A DNA stretch of 64,000 nucleotides from Chaetoderma sp. LZ-2023a (GCA_034401795.1 CM067367.1:30239190-30303189), one strand, 5' to 3'. Shown: positions 1 through 11,808, numbered from the stretch's first letter. Made by a program: numbers and translations. The notes: generated by a model from the letters alone, not told the origin.

Positions 1-73
1 TCACTGTCTTGACACAAATACAATCTAGCCAGAAATCACAGTATTATCGCAATTTCAAGACAGCAATACAGGA

Positions 74-240
74 AACATGAATATTTTGAGAAAAATTTGA
101 TTGCAAACTATCTCTGCCTAAAACCATCGCTGACTTAGGCAGCGATGGTTTCCAGTAAAATTATTTCTCAAAATATTAAAAAAAATACCTTTGCAAAGAC
201 ATTTGTGCATCTGGTCTCTTGAGACGAAAGGGTTAATTTC
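74..240. mobile_element. Foldback MITE, family H2 (diverged copy)
   Basis: It has inverted arms around cgctgacttaggcagcg with aatattttgag / ctcaaaatatt outer arms and an aaagggttaa right end. It is the same hairpin core as the copies at 11809 and 46864. Confidence 0.6.
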
Positions 241-344
241 AATTATTGATTAATTATTATTATGACCATTTAATATTATTATTATTACTATGTTAGTGAT
301 ATTACCGGTTATAATTCGGGTCGTTATTGTGTCTATTTCTACAG

Positions 345-411
345 TACAGTCCCTACCATACTGTTACATCTGTACCCCATATGCTACAGCGATGGAATAT
401 GACTATGCTGC
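345..411 (+). CDS. WDR59: Candidate internal exon of WDR59
   Basis: A 67-base segment flanked by a good acceptor (tatttctacag) and donor (gtaagt). Only one of its three frames is both open and leaves the single base needed to complete the first codon of the sure exon at 9457. It reads YSPYHTVTSVPHMLQ and onward. In human WDR59, as I remember it, the serine-rich segment before the conserved C-terminal region is loosely similar. The intron to the next exon would be 9 kb. The support is splice sites, phase and position only, so this could be a chance open segment. Confidence 0.4.
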
Positions 412-880
412 GTAAGTCATCGTCAGCTTGTGTGCACAGAATTAATTGAAATGTGCCATTGAACAAATAATGTTTGAATATTAATTAGAAGTTTGTTGTT
501 TGATGGGTTTGCGTGTTACACATAATCATTGATATAAGATTGCATTGGTCACGTGGCTGTAATTGCTCTTAAAAATAAATACATTTTTTTATAAAAAACT
601 CACATGTTGTCCAACAGAGGAAAAAACCATGTTTTCAAAATTTACCGATGAAATGTGTCATTTTAGTGGTAAATTTTAATTAAAGAATAAGCAACATTTT
701 GCTTCCAAATAGATATTTGTTAAGACCACTAAAAAGATTTTTTATGCCTGTTTGACCGTTAATGATAGAAGACAAACAGTCAAAAGATTACCTTCTTCCT
801 TGATCCTGATTATTTTGTGGTCCTAAGAGTCTCCTTGAAATGTATTTTTATCTGAAGCTGTAAAGGGGAATCACTTATAA
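412..880. other. WDR59 intron, nothing recognised
   Basis: AT-rich; no exon, repeat end or RNA signature. The stretches 1640-2385, 4680-5095, 5870-6165, 7200-7640 and 8900-9456 are likewise plain intron with no feature I can support. Confidence 0.45.
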
Positions 881-1307
<427 letters not shown>

Positions 1308-1430
1308 CCCTAACATCATTGATGAGAACATAAAAAGTTGACATCCATTTAAATTTGATTCTGGAACCGAACTTTAGTCATTCCAAGTTTGGTACATTAA
1401 TCCTGAAATGTTCAGAAATGGGATAGAAAG

Positions 1431-1635
1431 TTAACCTTTGTGATCAGTAAATGTCCATCTTCAGGCCACAAGAGATTAAAAAAAAATATTCCCACTGGGA
1501 TGATTGGCTCGGTTATCCAGCCGGGCATTCCTGTGGGGATATTTTCAAAATAATTTCCCTTAGCCTGCAAATTCTGCATTCTCGAGATGACTAGAAACCG
1601 TTTTGTGCCAGCTTAACATTATAGAGTTAATATGG
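1431..1635. mobile_element. Foldback MITE, family H1 (diverged copy)
   Basis: The two arms are tgtccat..ccactgggatgattggctcgg and its mirror ccagccgggcattcctgtgg. It has decayed outer ends and lies in the WDR59 intron. Confidence 0.7.
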
Positions 1636-2389
1636 TTTACAACCCACATGGTTTTGGGGGTTACCAGTCCGCGTGATTTATTACCATAGGATCCTTGTTT
1701 GTTGGTGAATCCAAGAAGATTCACGCTCCTTGCGTGAAGTGGTAGTTTCAAAGCTGTAAGAATCGTGGTGAAGGACTTCTATGGCTCTGTATTGGATGCT
1801 GCCTATTTGGAAAGCTTTCCCTTTCTGTTGAAATCGGCAAAAAGCACAGTTCTGCTACTGTCATTTTTCTATCTTGTTTGGGATAATACTGCCCTGAAGA
1901 TTACATTATAGGGTTAATAACTTGTGATATGGCCTCATTATGGATTGCAACGTGCCCATATTCAGCAAGAGTTATCTTTCCTTGAAAACTAAGTATCTTT
2001 TAATAATATTAATCAAATTTTTTTATCATAACTCTCGAAAGCCAGCATGAATCTGCTTCAAGTTTTGTCCATGGGAGAGCTTCAAATTTACTATGCAAAT
2101 ACTTTGGTTAAACAACACATCGGTTGTGATTGCATTTCAGCTAAAGATGTCCAAATTCATCAGAATTATCTCCCCTGACTAAATCTGACACTTATTACTC
2201 CAGAAAACCTGCGTAGATTTGCTTCAGATTTTTTCTGTATTTTCTGTATAGAAGAAATCGATTTTATTTTATCTAGTTACGTATTTGTCAGACTTATCTC
2301 CCATGAAAAGCGTACACTATTTTGACTCGCCTGGATAAGGGGATGCGTAATGAGCACTCAGTTTAGCATTCAGTCATTTAGCTGGATAA

Positions 2390-2617
2390 AACAGGCTTCT
2401 GCAATGGTCTTGAGAAAGATTAATTTGCTGGCCAGGAGAAGCATATTTTTAGAATTTTACAACTGGGGTGACTGGCTCGATAATAGAGCCAGTTATTCCA
2501 TTGGTAAAGTTTCAAAAATACTCTTCTAACCTACATATTAATATTTCTCAGGACCACTGTAGAATCCCTTCTTGTCCAGCTTGACAATTAAAGCTGGTTT
2601 GACCCATCTTGACCATT
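2390..2617. mobile_element. Foldback MITE, family H1
   Basis: A hairpin centred on gactggctcgataatagagccagt. Unlike most copies it has the ctgcagtggtcttgag side sequence on both flanks, as if one half had been copied over the other. A second H1 copy abuts it at the TTAACCCTTTAA junction. Confidence 0.75.
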
Positions 2618-4676
2618 AACCCTTTAACCCTGTAATTTGTTCAAGAAAATTTCAAACTTCTCATAGGAAATGTCTGTTTGCAGACCAAGAAGACTATTTT
2701 TAGCTCACCTGGCCTGAAAGGCCAAGTGAGCTTATGCCATGGCGACCGTCCGTCGTCCGTCCATCGTCCGTCAACTTCTGCTTTAAAGCACTACTCCTCC
2801 TTAACCAATAGCCGAATCTTAGCTAAATTTTGGTAAAAGATGCTATTGTACTCAGATCCGGAACATCCATTTGAAATTTTGATTCATAAATTTTTTGGGT
2901 CAAAATCTTAGATTTTATTAAAAATTTACCGGAAATTGTTAAATTGCTTCTTCTCCTTACCCTTTTGACCGATTTCAATCAAATTTGGCTGAAAGGATTC
3001 TATGGTCATAGGTTATAGAAGGTCCATTCAGAATTTTGATTCGTAAATATTTTGAGTGAAAATCCTAGATTTTATTAAAAATTTACCAGAGATTTTCTAA
3101 TTGCTTCTTCTCCTTACCCGTTTGACCGATTTCAATAAAATTTGGCTGAAACAATCCTATGGTCATAGGTTATGGAACTTGCATTCAGAATTTTGGTCGT
3201 AAATATTTTGGGTGAAAAACATAGATTTTATTAAAAATTTACCGGAAATTGTCAAATTGCTTCTTCTCCTTACCATTCTAACCGATTTCAACCAAATTGG
3301 ACTGAAAGAATCCTATGATCATAGGCTCTAGAAGGTCCACTCAGAATTTTGATTCCTCAATTTTTTGGGCCAAAATCTTAGATTTTATTAAAAATTTACC
3401 AGAAATTGTCAGAATGCTTCTTCTTACCAGAAATATTCTGAGCGATTTCAACCAAATTTGGGTGAAAGGACTCTATGGTCATAGGCTCCAGAAAATCCAT
3501 TCGGAATTTTGATTCATCAATTTTTTAGGTGAAAATCTTAGATTTTTATTAAATATGTACCGGAAATTGTCAAAATGCTTCAACCAAATTAGGTGGAAAG
3601 GATCCTATGGTAATGGTTTCTAGATAATCCGTACAGAATTTTGATTCATCAATTTTTTGGGGTGAAATCTTAGATTTTATTTTAAATGTACTGGAAATGG
3701 TCAAATTTCTTCTTCTTACCATCTTGACCAAATAGGGCTGAAAGGATCCTATGGTCATAGGCTCTAGACCTTCCATTCAGAATTTTTATTCATCAATTTT
3801 TTGTGAAAATCTTAGATTTTATGAAAAATGTACCGGAAATTGTCAAATTGCTTCTTCTCCTTGCTATTCTGAGCGATTTGAACCAAATTTAGCTGAAAGG
3901 ATACAATGGTCGTAGGCCCCAGAACTTACATTCAGAATTTTGATTCATCAATTTTTGGGTGAAAATCTTAGATTTTATGAAAAATGTACCGGAAATTGTC
4001 AAATTGCTTCTTACCATTCTGAGCGATTTCAACCAAATTTTGCGGAAAGGATCCTGTGGTAATGGTTTTTAGAACTTCCATACAGAATTTTGATTCATCA
4101 ATTTTTTGCGTTAAAATCTGAGGTTTTATGAAAACTGTACCGGAAAATGTTAAATTGCTACTCCTTAGTTGCGTGACATATTTCAACCAAATTTCACTAA
4201 TGGATTCTATGGTGGTAGGCTCTAGAAATTCTATTCAGAATTTCAATTGAAAAAAATTTAAAATCTTAGATTTTATGAAAGATTTACCAGAAATTGTCGA
4301 AGCGCTGTTTCTCCTTGGTTGCTTGACATATTTCAAACAAATTTGACTAGAGTGACCCTATCAGGTAGACTAGAATTTCTATTCAGAATTTTGATTGGCC
4401 TATTTTTTGGGTGGCCAGCTTGGATTTTCCCAAAAATTATCCATCATACATGTATCTATTTAAATGCAAACGGTTCAAATGCTAATAGTCCAGGTGAGCG
4501 CCACAGGCCCTTGGGCCTCTTGTTAAAAAATTTACCACTGGAATGACTGGCTCGATAACCGAGCCAGTCATTCCAGTGGTAAATTGTTAAAAATAGCCTT
4601 CTTGTTCCGCAAATGGATATTTCTCAGGACCACTGCAGAAGTTGTTTTTTGGCTGTTGGGAGTGTTACAGGGTTAA
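2618..4676. mobile_element. H1 foldback MITE split by a 1.8 kb repeat element
   Basis: The left arm (TTAACCCTTTAACCC ... ccaagaagactattttt) stops at about 2701. The hairpin resumes at about 4527 with aaaaaatttaccactggaatg and ends with an acagggttaa-type terminus. The intervening 2702-4526 segment is the inserted element listed separately. Confidence 0.75.
2702..4526 (+). mobile_element. Non-autonomous element P1 with internal tandem array
   Basis: It begins agctcacctggcctgaaagg and ends caggtgagc...cccttgggcctcttgtt. Both ends match element P2 (reverse, at 13299). Between them is an array of about ten diverged units of about 150 bases (2930-4420), each holding a ctatggtcatagg block, a ttttgattcatcaattttttgg block and a taccggaaattgtcaaa block. 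There is no coding capacity. Elements with these GGGCCT/CTCACCTGG ends are, to my knowledge, frequent in bivalve genomes; the family is otherwise unassigned. Confidence 0.75.
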
Positions 4677-5099
4677 GACGTTAGCATGACTTATAGAGTC
4701 AATATGTTTGTCTTTGTTAAGAATAATCTGTACCATATACATTACTAATTACAGTCACGTCATGACCTTTGCCTGTTTTAGAATTAGTTACCGTTTTAGA
4801 TTGAATTTTAAGTTAAGTTTGAATCGTTGTTTTCTCAAATTATTTAATGAATTCTGTTCTCAGTTAAATTAATCGAATCTTAGATTTGGGATCTAGATTT
4901 TAAAGAAGTATTTTATGTTGATGTTTTAAAGCTAAAGATTGGTTGTAATTTAAGTTGTGATAATAGATGGATAGAAATCGCCGAGTTTTGTGAATGCAAC
5001 ACGTATTCAGTTTTGGCACTATGGTGTAGACAGTGCTTACACTGCCTTGTTTATTTTATATATTTTAATCATTTAATGGTCAAGTCACTTAGAACTGCT

Positions 5100-5272
5100 G
5101 TTGTGGGTTAAGAGAAGACTTTTTTGAAAATTTACCACTGGAATGACTGGCTCGATAATCGAGCCAGTCATTCTAGTGCTAAGTTTTCAAAAATAATCTC
5201 TTGGTCTTCAGATTGACATTCTGTAAGGAAAAATGTAAATTATCTGGCCAAATCTTGACCGGTAAAGGGTTA
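5100..5272. mobile_element. Foldback MITE, family H1
   Basis: A hairpin gactggctcgataatcgagccagtc with paired aaaatttaccactgg arms, ending in gtaaagggttaa. Confidence 0.75.
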
Positions 5273-5504
5273 ATACTAGCATGGTGTGCTTGACATGAAA
5301 CAGGCATCTAAGCTTAACTGTGATTCTGCTCTGCCAATTGAAATCTTCCACTCTTTCAATTTTAGAATTTGATTTAAAATTTCCTCATTGGATTCTGTAC
5401 CAGTGATTCCGTTAATTTACTGCTGATACTGTGCCTCAGATTCTTTTAACCGAAACATCCATCACCACCCCCACCCCACCCCACCCCCACCCGATACTGA
5501 TTGA

Positions 5505-5866
5505 CATTAGCCCTGTATTGCCCAAACTGGCTTCTGCAGTGCCCATTTGCAGGTGAAGAGATGATCTTTATAAATTTACCATATGAATGACTGACTCGAT
5601 AGTGGTACATTTTCAAATGTTTGCAAATTGACATTCAGTAAGTAAAAACTGGTGATTTTCTTGGTCAAATTTGACTAGTACTGGGTTAACCAGTTAACCT
5701 TCAAATTTGTCCAAGAAAATTTCAGTCTTCTCAAGAAGTTATCCAGCCAGTCATTCCAGTGGTCAATTTTCAAAAATATTCTTCTCTTGGTCTGCAAATG
5801 GACATTTCCCAAGACCACTGCATAAGGTATTTTTTAGCTGATATGAGTGTTAAAGGATAAAAGTAT
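5505..5866. mobile_element. Two adjoining H1 foldback MITE copies, both deleted in one arm
   Basis: The first (to about 5690) keeps gactgactcgatag but only part of the second arm. The second (5688-5866) keeps the right arm ccagccagtcattccagtgg to ggtctgcaaatggaca and lacks most of the left. They share a gggttaaccagttaa junction. Confidence 0.65.
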
Positions 5867-6167
5867 AAATCTCCAAGACATTCGTAAGAATCTTTTCCCT
5901 ATATGCTCCTATTGGTCAATGGTGAAGTATAAAATGTGGTCTGATTCATTTGGGTTTGATAAATTCCATTAGAATTTACAAGAGATCTGTCGTCAATTCC
6001 CTACCCATCCTGCCATATAGCATGCCGGTCAACCGACCCCCATATCCTGGACAAGTGACAGTTTAATGGTACAGATTTGTAAATCTGAAAATAGAAATAT
6101 ATGCATGTGAAAAGAAGGCTATCTTTGACAACTTAACCCTTGAATCCATGACTGGTTATCGAGCCAA

Positions 6168-6571
6168 TAATTCACCTTTCCAGAATACCCACCCATCATA
6201 TGACGTCATAATGAACTGCGTGATGTGTACAATGACATCATAATGAATGACATCATGAATGACGTCGATAAGTATGTCAAGAACGCATATTTGAAGACGG
6301 TCTATGCGTTGTTGTACAAATTGTTTGCTTTTACTATTTAATAAATATTGTGTTGAATATTTTGAAACTAATTTGACTGGGCGCTGTTGCTGCCATAAGG
6401 CAGCAACAGCACCCAGTCAAATTAGTTACAAAGTATTCAACAGCTTCCCTGTATAGTTTTCAGGAAATTGATAGCTAGGCCATTCGGGGATCGATCAATC
6501 CCAACACGGCGAGGTGTGGGTGGAGCATAGCTAGTGATGGGCGGGGCATAGCTAAAAATGGAAAGGCCCAT
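6168..6571 (-). mobile_element. MITE family H3, full copy with central hairpin
   Basis: Termini cacctttccag and gctaaaaatggaaaggccca are inverted. The centre is a hairpin gttgaatattttgaaac...gggcgctgttgctgcc mirrored by ggcagcaacagcaccc. Outside the hairpin it carries the GGGATCGATCAATCCC block, a gcatagctagtgatgggcgg box and tandem gacatcat/gacgtcat motifs. Reverse relative to the copy at 12806. Confidence 0.8.
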
Positions 6572-6897
6572 TTCAATGGCAATAATACTTTTTTGACTTG
6601 TAAATGGACTTTGTGCAAGATTCTGCAGAGGTTGGTTTTAGCCATTAAATGGTCATTGACCATGTGATCATTTGGTAGAATTTCTCTACACAACCTCTCT
6701 AGATTATGATATATCCATTAATGTTCTCCTGCCAAATTAAAAAATATCTTCTTACTCTCACCGCGATACATGCCAAATAGATTAAATCACTAAAACGGAG
6801 AAATTATACTACAAGCATTCTTATCTCCCCTTGTTTGGTAATCTTACCGTGAATGTCAAACCAACTAATGATCCCGATGTATCCCTTTAAGGATTTT

Positions 6898-7135
6898 AAC
6901 CCTTTAATGGTCAAGATCAGTCAAGAAAATCTAAATCTTTGCTTACTGGATGTCCATTTCCAGGCCAAGAGAAGACTATTTAAAAAAAATTTATCACTGG
7001 AATGATTGGCTCACTTATCGAGCCAGGCATTCAAGTGGTAAATTTTCGAAAAATAGTCTTTTTGGCCTGCAAATGTACATTCCTCAAGACTACTGGCGAG
7101 GATGGGTTTGGCATGGTTGACCAGTAAAGGGTTAA
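6898..7135. mobile_element. Foldback MITE, family H1, full length
   Basis: TTAACCCTTTAATGG left end and ccagtaaagggttaa right end. The two arms of about 60 bases (tccatttccaggccaagaga... mirrored by ...ggcctgcaaatg) flank a short loop around ggctcacttatcgagcc. Confidence 0.85.
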
Positions 7136-7644
7136 AATGAAAATTCCATTGATTAATGATTACTAATATTAATAATAAAAATAATAATTTCAATTACTAT
7201 CATAATCACCACCTATGACAATTTCAAGGGTTAAATCGAACTCAACCTTTCATGAGTTTTCTGTTGACTAATCATTATTATGCATGCTTTATAAATCTGT
7301 TTCTGCACGCACTGTCGTTGTGACCACCGCTATGTCATGCATGCATGTTTCTACAGGTCCCTATAGTACACCGCAGGGCGATTGCGCTGACGCGAGCATG
7401 CTTGTCGCGGGTATGATCTTTTAGAATTCTTCACTTTCTCTTCACACTGTCTTTTGTATGATAGTTAAATTAAAACTCATTATTTTAATTAGAAAATTTC
7501 TTGAGATAAAATTATAGATTATCTTGTGAAATGTAACAAAAATCTAATTTGAGTAAATATGATATGGTATGGTATCGTGGCGGGTATAGATGTGATTGTT
7601 CAATTAATTAGTTCTTAAATGGCGAAGAAAACCAAACCTGATTT

Positions 7645-8062
7645 GTCAAAGTCCATTTGCAGGTCGATACTATACCGTTTTTGAAAATTTACCGCTTGAA
7701 TGGCTGGCTCGTTTTTCTAGCCAATCCTTCCAGTGGTAAATTTTCAAAGGAAGTCTGTGATTTGCCCTCGAAATGGGCATTACTCAAGACCACTGTGCAG
7801 ATGCATTCTTGACCAGCTTGACCATTAACCCTTTAACCCTCGAATTTGTTTAAGAAAATTTGAATTTTCTAATAGAAAATGTCCATTTGCGGACCAAGAG
7901 AAGACTATTTTTGAAAATTTACCACTTGAATGACTGGCTCGGTTATCGAGCCAGTTATTCAAGAGGTAAGTTTTCAAAAATAGTCTTCACTTCGCCTGCA
8001 GATGGACATTCCTCAAGACCATTGTATAGGCCGTTTTTGGCCGGTTTCGGCATGAAAGGGTT
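7645..8062. mobile_element. Two adjoining H1 foldback MITEs
   Basis: The copies 7645-7830 and 7826-8062 share the accattaaccctttaaccc junction. The second is full length, with the palindrome gactggctcggttatcgagc and an atgaaagggttaa end. Confidence 0.82.
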
Positions 8063-8304
8063 AAACTGTAAATTAACAAAATACAATTCAAATGACAAAA
8101 AATACAATTCAAACACTTTTGTGACAGCGATACATCATTTTATTGTGACCTCATCTAATTATTTGATTGACAGATAAATCCTTCCATTGTGTCTGGGTTA
8201 CAGGGCAGATCTGTTGTTATGTTGTAATGTATTCTGATTAGTGGAAACCATAGTTACATTAAATGATTGTCACTTGTGGCGGTGGGTGGTTGTATAAAAT
8301 GGCA

Positions 8305-8510
8305 TTAACACTTTCACTGACAAATCCTGTAAAAAGTAAATCCATTAAGATATAAAACTTAGTAAATATTTTAAAATTAATTTGACTGGAAGCTGTTGTT
8401 GTCCAAGGCAACAGTAGCTTCCAGTAAAATTAATTTCTAAATATTCTAGAGTTTTCCTGTATGGTTGCCTTGAAATATGATATAGGGAATTCATCAGTGA
8501 AAGATTTACA
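8305..8510. mobile_element. Foldback MITE, family H2
   Basis: It begins ttaacactttcactgacaaat and ends ggaattcatcagtgaaag. The central hairpin is ttaatttgactggaagctgt mirrored by acagtagcttccagtaaaat. Confidence 0.8.
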
Positions 8511-8518
8511 CAATTAAC

Positions 8519-8897
8519 TAGGCTTGTACGATTATTGCTTTGTGATTACTGTCGATTATTTAAAAATAATCGTGATTACTCGATTAATCCGCCTCGGACA
8601 TGGTACAAATTACGCAGACAGTGTTCAACAATACCATATCAATGAAGAAAGCTGCAATGGTGTTTAGAAGTGTCCATTTCCAGGCCAAAGATAAAGGTAT
8701 TCTTGAAAATGGATCACTGGAATGCCTGGCCCGATGCTCGAGCCAGCCATACCAGTGATGCATTAAAAAACCCATACTTCTCTTGGCATGGAAATGGAGA
8801 TTCCTTGATCAAAATGTCACTTTTGTTGACCGGTCGCATCAAGTTAAAAGAATAATCATGTTTTTCAATTTAATCACGCAATCGCACAGTCCTAAAA
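8519..8897 (+). mobile_element. AGGCTTG element carrying a nested H1 hairpin
   Basis: The ends taggcttgtacgattattgc and aatcgcacagtccta form an inverted pair. Inside, 8660-8830 is an H1 foldback (ggatcactggaatgcctggc / gccagccataccagtgatgc). A second element of the same composite structure, in the opposite orientation, is at 16428. Confidence 0.7.
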
Positions 8898-9456
8898 TTA
8901 ACGTTCGATCCTTTTCAGTAAATACTGATATCCGGATAAAATAATAGCTTCTGGATAATCTGAAACAAGTGCGACTACCGGTAACTAAAGTTGTGACTTT
9001 GAAATTCGTTGGAAAGATGGACTGAGTTATACTAGTTGTGGGACACAACTAAGCAAGTGTGAATGCACTGTGGTTCTGAAATAGCCAGCTTTGCCAAAAA
9101 TCTCAAAATTTGACATAGACAGTGGGAACTATAAAATATTGACTCAAATTTGTTTGAATGTTTTCAAAAATGCATTTGATCTGGCTGCTGATCGCTGCTG
9201 CCTCAGAGACCAAAAGTAATAGGCTAAAAGGTTAACCATTGTTCACGTAATATGATCAAGGGAGTTAACTGTGCATCACACAGGAAGTTGATTTAGGTGT
9301 TGAGAAAATATTTATGAAATTTAACTAAAAATTGCAAAGGACAATATTTGTTAACTTTGACGTTAAATCTCATTCAGTTGGATAATTAGCATGACTGCGC
9401 TGATGCAGAGATAATGGAGCTTTTTTCATGATGATTTTCTGTTCTGATGATTGTAG

Positions 9457-9574
9457 CGAGTATGAAGCTGCGCCGCTCAAACAGCTGGTCAGATTCATTC
9501 GAGGATTACAGATTTGTCGAGGATGCACAAGATCCAGCTCAGATAGAGAAAGAAGAACATGACAATAACTGCAG
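9457..9574 (+). CDS. WDR59: WDR59 exon: linker before the C-terminal domain
   Basis: The acceptor is gatgattgtag and the donor gtcagt. The exon enters with two bases completing a codon and leaves with two. It encodes MKLRRSNSWSDSFEDYRF followed by an acidic stretch ending EKEEHDNNC. The NNC-R-LLD join to the next exon mirrors the human order ..HDKNKRLLD.. as I recall it. A putative start at 9447 lies in the intron tail and is not a real start. Confidence 0.85.
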
Positions 9575-10028
9575 GTCAGTATCTACTAGAACATACTCGA
9601 GGGAGACGCTGACTCGTACCTCTTGCGCTCTGTCCTAACAATGCACTTGGTAACTTCTTGGTGGCCAAAATGTGTATTCCGGTATGCACTTCGTGACCCC
9701 ATGACCTAGATATTTGATGCTGTGTCCTGAAACTCATAGTACTCATAGCCACATATCTTATGAATGGATGTGCATAATTTGATGATTCCACGGAATTGCA
9801 TTCCCGATTTATGGCTAAATATATGTATTTTGGGATGCATTTATTTTTTGCCAAGCTATCAATCTACAGTATGAATCAATATGTGAAATTTAATGATTCT
9901 AACTTCTTGGTCTGTGGAGGTATCAATCGAATAAAGAGACAGACAGTCGGACAGACAGCACCAACCGCAATCCTCACACTGGCCTACTACCAAGACAATA
10001 AAATAAAAACGATTTATTTCTCGTCTAG

Positions 10029-10171
10029 GCTGTTAGACCTGTCCAGCTATCCTCTGTATGATACGTATAAGCGGGCGTACGCAGGTATTCTGAACAGATG
10101 GGGCCTCAGAAACCAGAGCGGTATGATAATGAAATATGTCACACAGAAAGCAGAAATACATACAGGAATAG
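10029..10171 (+). CDS. WDR59: WDR59 exon: helical segment before the zinc domain
   Basis: The acceptor is tttctcgtctag and the donor gtgagt. The exon reads LLDLSSYPLYDTYKRAYAGI, then LNRWGL, ending in HTGI plus one base that makes the glutamate of the next exon. The (Y/F)-x-x-(Y/F)-K-x-x-Y-x-x-IL-x-RWGLR pattern is the most conserved stretch just before the zinc-binding domain of WDR59 proteins. Entry phase is one base and exit phase one base, both matching the neighbouring exons. Confidence 0.92.
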
Positions 10172-10237
10172 GTGAGTCCTCAGTACAAGCAGTAGCAATA
10201 GCCAGATTACAAACATACAGCATAGTTTTCTCAAGTC

Positions 10238-10485
10238 TAACCCTCAAATTTGTTCAAGAAAATTTCAATTCTCTCATACAAAATGTCCATTTGCAGACCA
10301 AGGGAAGATAATTTTTTAACATTTATCACTGGAATTACTGGCTCGGTATTACTGGCTCGGTTACCGAGCCACGAGCCAGTCATTCCAGTGTTATATTTTC
10401 AAAAAATGTCCTCTTGGTCTCAAATGGACATTCAAGGCCACTGTAGAAGTGGTTTTTGGTTGGCTTGAGTGCTAAGACGTTAACC
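10238..10485. mobile_element. Foldback MITE, family H1, in WDR59 intron
   Basis: It starts aaccctcaaatttgttcaag. The arms include tccatttgcagaccaaggga and ttggtctcaaatggacatt. A short repeat of ttactggctcggt sits at the loop, so the centre has been partly duplicated. Confidence 0.8.
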
Positions 10486-10789
10486 TGGTTGTGCGTGAAA
10501 TTACTTTCAAGGTTCTGCAACAGCTAAATCTGTATAAACATCTTGAAATAGATATCACAGAACTTCAAACGTATCGCAGAACTTCAAACAGTTAACATTC
10601 CGTGATATTTCCATGACTGATTTCCAGGCCTGTAGTTTACTCTAAATTCTTCGATTCCATGACTTTCCATGACTTATATGACCTGTTTGAACCACGTCGT
10701 TTACATCTTATATAAAGCACCTATTAAGATTTATGCTCCAAATTGCGCTCGCAAATATTTTCAGCCCTAGCAAATTTCAAACTACTAAC

Positions 10790-11515
10790 AAGTTAATGCT
10801 TTAGTGATCAAGACTCGTCTAGAAAATTAAAATTTTTGCTTAGTGCACCAAGAGATTTTTGGAATGACTGGCTCGGTATATTTATTTCATGTCATAACCG
10901 AGCTGATGATGTATTACTGTAACAGCTTGGCAGCTCCAAAGACAGCTCTAGACAAACTTGATGCCTGCCGCCGCAAACACCTATGCACCATCACTGGACA
11001 CCATGGCCAGAGAGCATAAATTCCAACGATGCACTATACCAGATGTGTAATACGCCGCCGCTGTCTGTAAAAGTCGCCCAGCAAAGATGGTCCATGTTTG
11101 GCCATGTGCTAAGGATGCCAGAAGACACAACAGCACAGAGAGCCTTGGAATTCGCCGTACTCGGAGCCAGCAAATACAGAGCCAGGAGAGGATGTCATTG
11201 CATAAATCTGCTAAGCGTGCTACGAGGTGACCTCAAGAAAGCAGGATTAGGTACACTCAAGTCAAGAATGGACCTGAGGAAGCTAAGGATTTTGGCTGAG
11301 GATGGACACAGTGAGACACAGTGGGCAAAAGTGAAGAAGGACTGATTGGAACTATAGGATGTTTCTACTACTAAAGCCGCAGAATACAGTAATCATACAT
11401 ACATAACCGAGCCAGTCATTTGATTGATGAATTTTCAAAAATACTCTTGGCTTGCAAATAATATTTAGCAAGACATGTGCAGAAGCCATTTTTGACTTGA
11501 CCATTAAAGAGTTAA
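10790..11515. mobile_element. H1 foldback MITE split by a LINE tail
   Basis: The left arm (ttaatgctttagtgatcaag ... tggaatgactggctcggt) ends at about 10878. The right arm resumes at about 11400 with aaccgagccagtcatttgat and ends accattaaagagttaa. The break is at the loop of the hairpin. Confidence 0.72.
10880..11400 (+). mobile_element. LINE-type retrotransposon 3' fragment
   Basis: It encodes a decayed C-terminal tail of a non-LTR reverse transcriptase ORF. QQRWSMFGHVLRMPEDTTAQ, followed by an arginine-glycine stretch and DLRKLRILAEDGHSETQWAK before a TGA at 11343-11345, matches the family pattern R-x-F-GHVLRMP ... W...LA.DR..W. The polymerase core and endonuclease are absent, as in a 5'-truncated copy. 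The frame runs from about 10983; the host-like feel of this frame is explained by the LINE origin. Confidence 0.75.
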
Positions 11516-11679
11516 TATTACACAACTTAATCAACCATGTGCCATAAGTCTTCAGTTTGATTTCCTTCAGCAGAAAAGTCACTAATAAATCTTTTTTGAT
11601 TGGTTTGATTGATTGATATGATTGACAGCTAACCGAGCATTATATATATATATACCGCTGTAATGTTTGTGTATTTTAG

Positions 11680-11787
11680 AGTTTGGTGTGCTGTGTCAGG
11701 ACTGTGGTTTGGAGGTACGAGGCCCTCAGTGTACATCGTGTAAGATCATACCCTTCCAGTGTGCTATCTGTCGGACAGGGGTTAAAG
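11680..11787 (+). CDS. WDR59: WDR59 exon: first zinc-binding part of C-terminal domain
   Basis: The acceptor is tgtgtattttag and the donor gtaaca. The exon encodes FGVLCQDCGLEVRGPQC, then TSCK and FQCAICRTGVK. This gives three CxxC pairs, as in the C-terminal zinc ribbon/RING-like domain of GATOR2 subunits. One base is left over, which becomes the glycine of the G-ASNFC join. It is followed by an intron of almost 4 kb holding a 39-base tandem repeat and a 1.6 kb repeat element. Confidence 0.94.
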
Positions 11788-11808
11788 GTAACATTCTTCT
11801 ATGCTAAT

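Noticed and set aside
9447-9638. Start codon at 9447 for a short protein
   Set aside because: The ATG is in the intron tail before the acceptor of a WDR59 exon, and the frame runs into the next intron.
9796-10311. 171-codon plus-strand open frame
   Set aside because: Only 10029-10171 of it is coding; the rest is intron read-through on both sides, ending in an H1 MITE.
10983-11345. Possible host gene with GHVLRMPEDTTAQRA
   Set aside because: Matches the C-terminal tail of LINE ORF2 proteins and is embedded in a split MITE.
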